Assembly (NCBI RefSeq): GCF_004118285.1
Contig: NZ_SDHY01000004.1
Location: 247,428-311,427, forward strand
Length of the DNA: 64,000 nt
From: Aquirufa rosea
Lineage (GTDB): Bacteria; Bacteroidota; Bacteroidia; Cytophagales; Spirosomataceae
Direction of reading: 5' to 3'
Shown one piece after another: positions 61,901-64,000 of this stretch. The notes beneath the pieces are model-generated. The model searched no databases. It saw only the letters and a program-made list of their open reading frames with translations, and was not told where the DNA came from. The position numbers were made by a program, and so were the translations under genes. Numbering within the stretch: the stretch's first letter is position 1; every line of letters starts with the position of its first letter.

Positions 61901-63999
61901 GAAAGACCTGTTACACTGCCTGTTAAATTATTCACAACTATGGTAATGTTGTTTTGCGATGCATCAAAATTCGTCACCACATTACCATATTGGTCTAGAG
62001 CTTTCAAAGTACCAACCAATGGTTGTCCAACGATTTGCTGCGGTGCTAAGGTTACTTCTAATTTGGTGAATGTAGAATGCACTACTTCCACTTGTAGTTC
62101 CCCTTCTTTTGGAGTATTAATGGTTCCATCGGTTGCCGAAATAGTAGCTGTTTCCGCTTTATATAAAATAATACTTGCACTAGCTGTACCGTTGGTGAAG
62201 GTTAGATTTACGGTACTTCCAAACTCCGTCATTGTACTCAAAGTGGAATTTAAACTAATGTTGTTGGATCCAGGGGTTTGTACTACTGTGTTCCCTGTTG
62301 CCGTGGCATTGATGTTCACTATGGTTGGTGAAGAGCTAGTAGTTTTTTTAGCTGTTTGATTTAGCACGATAACACCACCACTATTAGAACTTGTGTTCAC
62401 ATTTGTAGGACCTACACTTGGCTTATAGGTATCAGAAGCAGCAGTAGCACCCGTGAAAGTAATCGGCTTGACTCCAGCTATGGTTGGAACTACATTATTA
62501 TATTGGTCATAGGCAAGAATAGTGATTGTTTGGGCAGTACCAGCCTCCTGCCGTGTTAAACCTGTAATGAAAAAGCGATAAAGTGGACCAGGGCTCACTG
62601 TAAAGGCATTACTATCTCCCACTTTACCATTTGCATTGGAACCCGCACCTGAACCAGTGGCACGTAAAACTATACCTGATTCGGCTTTATTGTATTTTAA
62701 ACCTGAAATGGTGATTGAGCTTGTTCCCGATAAAATGGTTCCAGTATAAGTTCCTGCAATGGTTCCAGTACCTGTTTTAACTGTAATGGTGATGGTAGTG
62801 TTGGCAGTAGCTAAAACAGCGTTGTTATTATCATCCGTTAAGGTAGCGGTGATCGTTTGATCAGTACCTGCAACATAGTTGTTAATTGTACTTAATTTGA
62901 TTTTTGAACCCGTTCCTGCACTTACAGCAAAGGCGTTGGAATTACCAATTTTACCATTGGTATTACCTGAGCTAGTACCAGTTGCCTTTATTTCTACCCC
63001 AGTTTCTACCTTATCATAGGTAATCCCACTGATGGTAATACTGGAACTTCCACTGGCCAAAGTTCCACTCACTGTACCTCCCAAATTACCTGTTCCTGTT
63101 TTTACACTAAAGGTAACAGTGGTAGTCGCATCAGCATTTACTAGATTATTATTGGCATCCACTAAGGTAGCAGTAGCAGAGAATGTGCTATTGGCTATCA
63201 TGTCTGCAATGTTCGAGATGATAAAGCGGTTAGCACTACCAGCCACTACAGCAAAGGCATTGGAATTGCCTGTTTTACCATTTACATTACCTGAACCCGA
63301 ACCAGTAGCGGTTAATTCTACCCCTGTTTCTGCCTTGGTGTAGGTAACACCCGAAATGGTTACTGCACTACTTCCCGAAGTGATGGTACCTGTTAAAGTA
63401 CCACCTAATGTACCTGTTCCTGTTTTACGAGTCAAGGTCACTGTACCATTGGCTGTGGCATTGACAGCATTACCATTATCATCTGTTAATGTTACTGTAA
63501 CGCTGAACCCGGTGCCAGCAGTTTGTTGCCCGATGTTAGAAACAACTAATTTAGAAGCCGTACCTACACCGGTAGTAATGTTAGAAGTAGTACCCGTTAA
63601 GCTAGTATTATCAGTGGCCGTAATGGTAGTCGTAGTACCAGAAACTGTATGTGAAGTAAATGTTACAGTAGCAGTACCGTTGGCATCGGTTGTACTAGTT
63701 GCCGAAGAGAAAGAACCATTGGCATCGCTCTTGGACCAAGTGATGGTTTTACCCGAAGTGCTTACTGGGTTATTGTTGGCATCGACTAATTGAGCGGTGA
63801 TGGTTACGGTACCCCCAGCGGTAGGAGAAGAAGAGCTGCTTGTTACGATGTATTTGCTAGCTGCTCCAGCTACTACGGTAAATGCATTGGAATTGCCTGT
63901 TTTACCACTTACATTACCTGAACCTGAACCAGTAGCGGTTAATTCAACTCCTGTTTCTGCCTTGGTGTAGGTTACACCCGAAATGGTTACTGCACTGCT
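58969..63999 (-). CDS. giant T9SS-secreted protein with Ig-like and thrombospondin type 3 repeats, N-terminus outside window
   Basis: The frame is open without a stop from the window edge to 58969, giving at least 1,676 residues; the start lies outside. From N to C: repeated Ig/invasin-like modules with motifs such as [31 protein letters not shown] and SNAFTVVAG (63999 to about 61760); a beta sandwich near [25 protein letters not shown]; then calcium-binding thrombospondin type 3 repeats (61750 to about 59310) of DxDxDG type; and a gliding motility-associated (CHU_C, type B T9SS) C-terminal domain beginning [21 protein letters not shown] and ending [10 protein letters not shown]9SS proteins with this domain are secreted and often anchored to or associated with the cell surface. 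A role in adhesion or surface spreading is likely. It ends in a terminator at 58913. Confidence 0.95.
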   Translation of the reverse strand, partial: SSAVTISGVTYTKAETGVELTATGSGSGNVSGKTGNSNAFTVVAGAASKYIVTSSSSSPTAGGTVTITAQLVDANNNPVSTSGKTITWSKSDANGSFSSATSTTDANGTATVTFTSHTVSGTTTTITATDNTSLTGTTSNITTGVGTASKLVVSNIGQQTAGTGFSVTVTLTDDNGNAVNATANGTVTLTRKTGTGTLGGTLTGTITSGSSAVTISGVTYTKAETGVELTATGSGSGNVNGKTGNSNAFAVVAGSANRFIISNIADMIANSTFSATATLVDANNNLVNADATTTVTFSVKTGTGNLGGTVSGTLASGSSSITISGITYDKVETGVEIKATGTSSGNTNGKIGNSNAFAVSAGTGSKIKLSTINNYVAGTDQTITATLTDDNNNAVLATANTTITITVKTGTGTIAGTYTGTILSGTSSITISGLKYNKAESGIVLRATGSGAGSNANGKVGDSNAFTVSPGPLYRFFITGLTRQEAGTAQTITILAYDQYNNVVPTIAGVKPITFTGATAASDTYKPSVGPTNVNTSSNSGGVIVLNQTAKKTTSSSPTIVNINATATGNTVVQTPGSNNISLNSTLSTMTEFGSTVNLTFTNGTASASIILYKAETATISATDGTINTPKEGELQVEVVHSTFTKLEVTLAPQQIVGQPLVGTLKALDQYGNVVTNFDASQNNITIVVNNLTGSVTGLSGTIKLASSNDFVNGVADFSLLGITYQGGSGSGGFTFTPSTGTGTKAENIVVVADDTDGDGVTDDNEEKDGTDKNDPCSYLLASQVISKTTQAWKDADCDGDGTSNGYDTAPLNSCVGGIPGFVPAKGSAGYQRYFMGDCDGDGITNDMECYGGYTGTGNCQDFDSDGIPNYQDPDSDGDGILDIIEKNIDSDGDGDANYLDLDSDNDGILDSMERTVDTDGDGTPNYLDMDSDNDGIMDAWEATNSSRGVIDSNYDGRVDINGSLPDANGNGLADFLESNPAPIPDTDKDGTPDYLDVDSDGDGINDSVELTGDPDKDGKPNYRDKDSDGDWLGDSDERDRDNDGDGISNYLDLDSDGDGILDAWEGKNKCATCENKMDDNDDGWDDRGQYVAVIDTDKDGSPDFLDLDSDNDCIADKLELGGDMDGDDIPNFRDLDSDGDRIPDKVESVTCDNPIDTDKDGIRDFEDLDADGDGIPDAIEAGSNPSEPLDSDKDGLANYRDTDSDGDGILDKYEAGANPKNPIDTDKDGIADYLDLDSDGDSIPDRIEGGGVGFKPLDSDKDGIEDYLDLDSDNDGIPDKVEVGISGSNPIDTDQDGYFDFRDTDSDGDGISDKFEAGNDPNNPVDTDKDGKPDYLDTDSDNDSILDLLELGSDANKPLDSDEDGIPNYRDTDSDNDTILDSLEVGNDPMVPSDFDKDGIPDYMDVDSDNDTIPDKVEVGPNPATPYDTDKDGMFDFRDLDSDNDSIPDKVEAGADPNKPIDTDKDGIPDYRDLDSDNDGIPDIIEVGKNPNNPVDTDRDGLPDFRDLDSDNDGTPDSAGAGSSLFSPLDTDKDGIYDYLDPDDDNDGIPDLLEDDLNYGAMPDCDKDGIPNRLDPDTCNTFVPQGISPNGDGLNDKLIIPGIFNYQNRLSIYNRWGDLVFEIENYKNDWGGESSPNNLFTLDKKLPDGVYYYIVDFFGAKPNISSYVFINRTSN
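59312..60540 (-). repeat. twelve 34-residue (102-bp) thrombospondin type 3 units
   Basis: Inside the giant gene, the Asp-rich units run in near-perfect phase: [19 protein letters not shown], IPDxxEVG, then a variable N-P linker. Consecutive units are 34 residues, with the last 35. Length constancy and drift in sequence indicate tandem duplication followed by divergence. These bind Ca2+ in related proteins and stiffen surface stalks. Confidence 0.85.
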
Positions 64000-64000
64000 T
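63257..64000 (-). repeat. near-identical Ig-module duplication at 627-bp offset
   Basis: About 120 nt beginning GCATTGGAATTGCCTGTTTT at 63257 recur nearly unchanged from 63884 to the window edge, an offset of 627 bp (209 residues, two modules). A weaker, more diverged copy is visible near 62937. This indicates recent module duplication or gene conversion in the Ig-like region. Confidence 0.75.

Noticed and set aside
1..64000. tRNA, rRNA, phage or intact insertion sequence
   Set aside because: No cloverleaf-like or ribosomal sequence, integrase, transposase or structural phage gene could be recognised by reading.

Overview
The window looks like chromosomal DNA of an aerobic, heterotrophic bacterium of the phylum Bacteroidota, most likely Cytophagales (Spirosomataceae/Cytophagaceae-like). 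The evidence is a SusC/SusD pair, a type IX secretion 'gliding motility-associated' C-terminal domain, lipoproteins with short Bacteroidota-style signal peptides, start codons behind AT-rich leaders without Shine-Dalgarno motifs, one TAnnTTTG promoter-like box, and low to moderate GC by eye. No rRNA, tRNA, CRISPR array, phage gene or intact insertion sequence was recognised. Species assignment is inference.

Layout. (1) 1-3443: end of a DUF1553 cytochrome-type protein, a Tat-exported DUF1501 protein and a secreted FAD oxidoreductase, a set better known from Planctomycetota. (2) 3473-6040: a MoxR/ChlI-like AAA+ ATPase with its VWA partner. (3) 6187-12726: a fatty acid hydroxylase-type membrane enzyme, a metallophosphoesterase, a GDSL esterase, a DUF1080 protein and a large PVC-type dehydrogenase/cytochrome lipoprotein. 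(4) 12989-19437: a LiaF-like protein, a BNR propeller enzyme, a sodium:solute symporter and an N-acetylneuraminate lyase/DapA-like aldolase, facing a polysaccharide deacetylase and an unknown membrane protein. (5) 19479-33926: a glycan-use locus with an AraC regulator divergent from SusC/SusD, then a ceramidase-like hydrolase, a ChbG/YdjC deacetylase, a second BNR propeller, an unclassified propeller plus alpha/alpha-barrel protein, a glycerophosphodiesterase and a lipoprotein.

(6) 33975-39739: a TonB-dependent receptor, an ApbE-DUF2271 fusion and a PepSY membrane protein, which suggest extracytoplasmic flavin/metal redox work, then a second fatty acid hydroxylase-type protein. (7) 39736-46063: a lactonase-RidA fusion, a second ChbG/YdjC protein, a TauD-type dioxygenase with an aldo-keto reductase, and an exported amidase. 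(8) 46171-52586: a tightly packed six-gene operon (PhyH dioxygenase, Gfo/Idh dehydrogenase, ribokinase, exported nucleoside hydrolase, exported ADP-ribosylglycohydrolase, sugar transporter) that reads as a periplasmic riboside-scavenging pathway. (9) 52668-58795: a small lipoprotein, a Tat-exported alpha/alpha protein with GH105, a haem-binding protein, YitT and a Crp-like regulator. (10) 58969-end: the 3' part of a very large T9SS-secreted protein with Ig-like and thrombospondin type 3 repeats.

The overall theme is scavenging of glycans, glycoconjugates and ribosides: outer-membrane uptake, periplasmic hydrolysis, import by secondary transporters and cytoplasmic oxidation or phosphorylation. 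Between the genes lies a family of 33-bp palindromes (four copies), each with 16-nt arms around one central base, plus two other inverted-repeat structures. These are the main non-coding novelties. The leading candidates for an undescribed system are the six-gene riboside operon and the unclassified exported proteins of the glycan locus.
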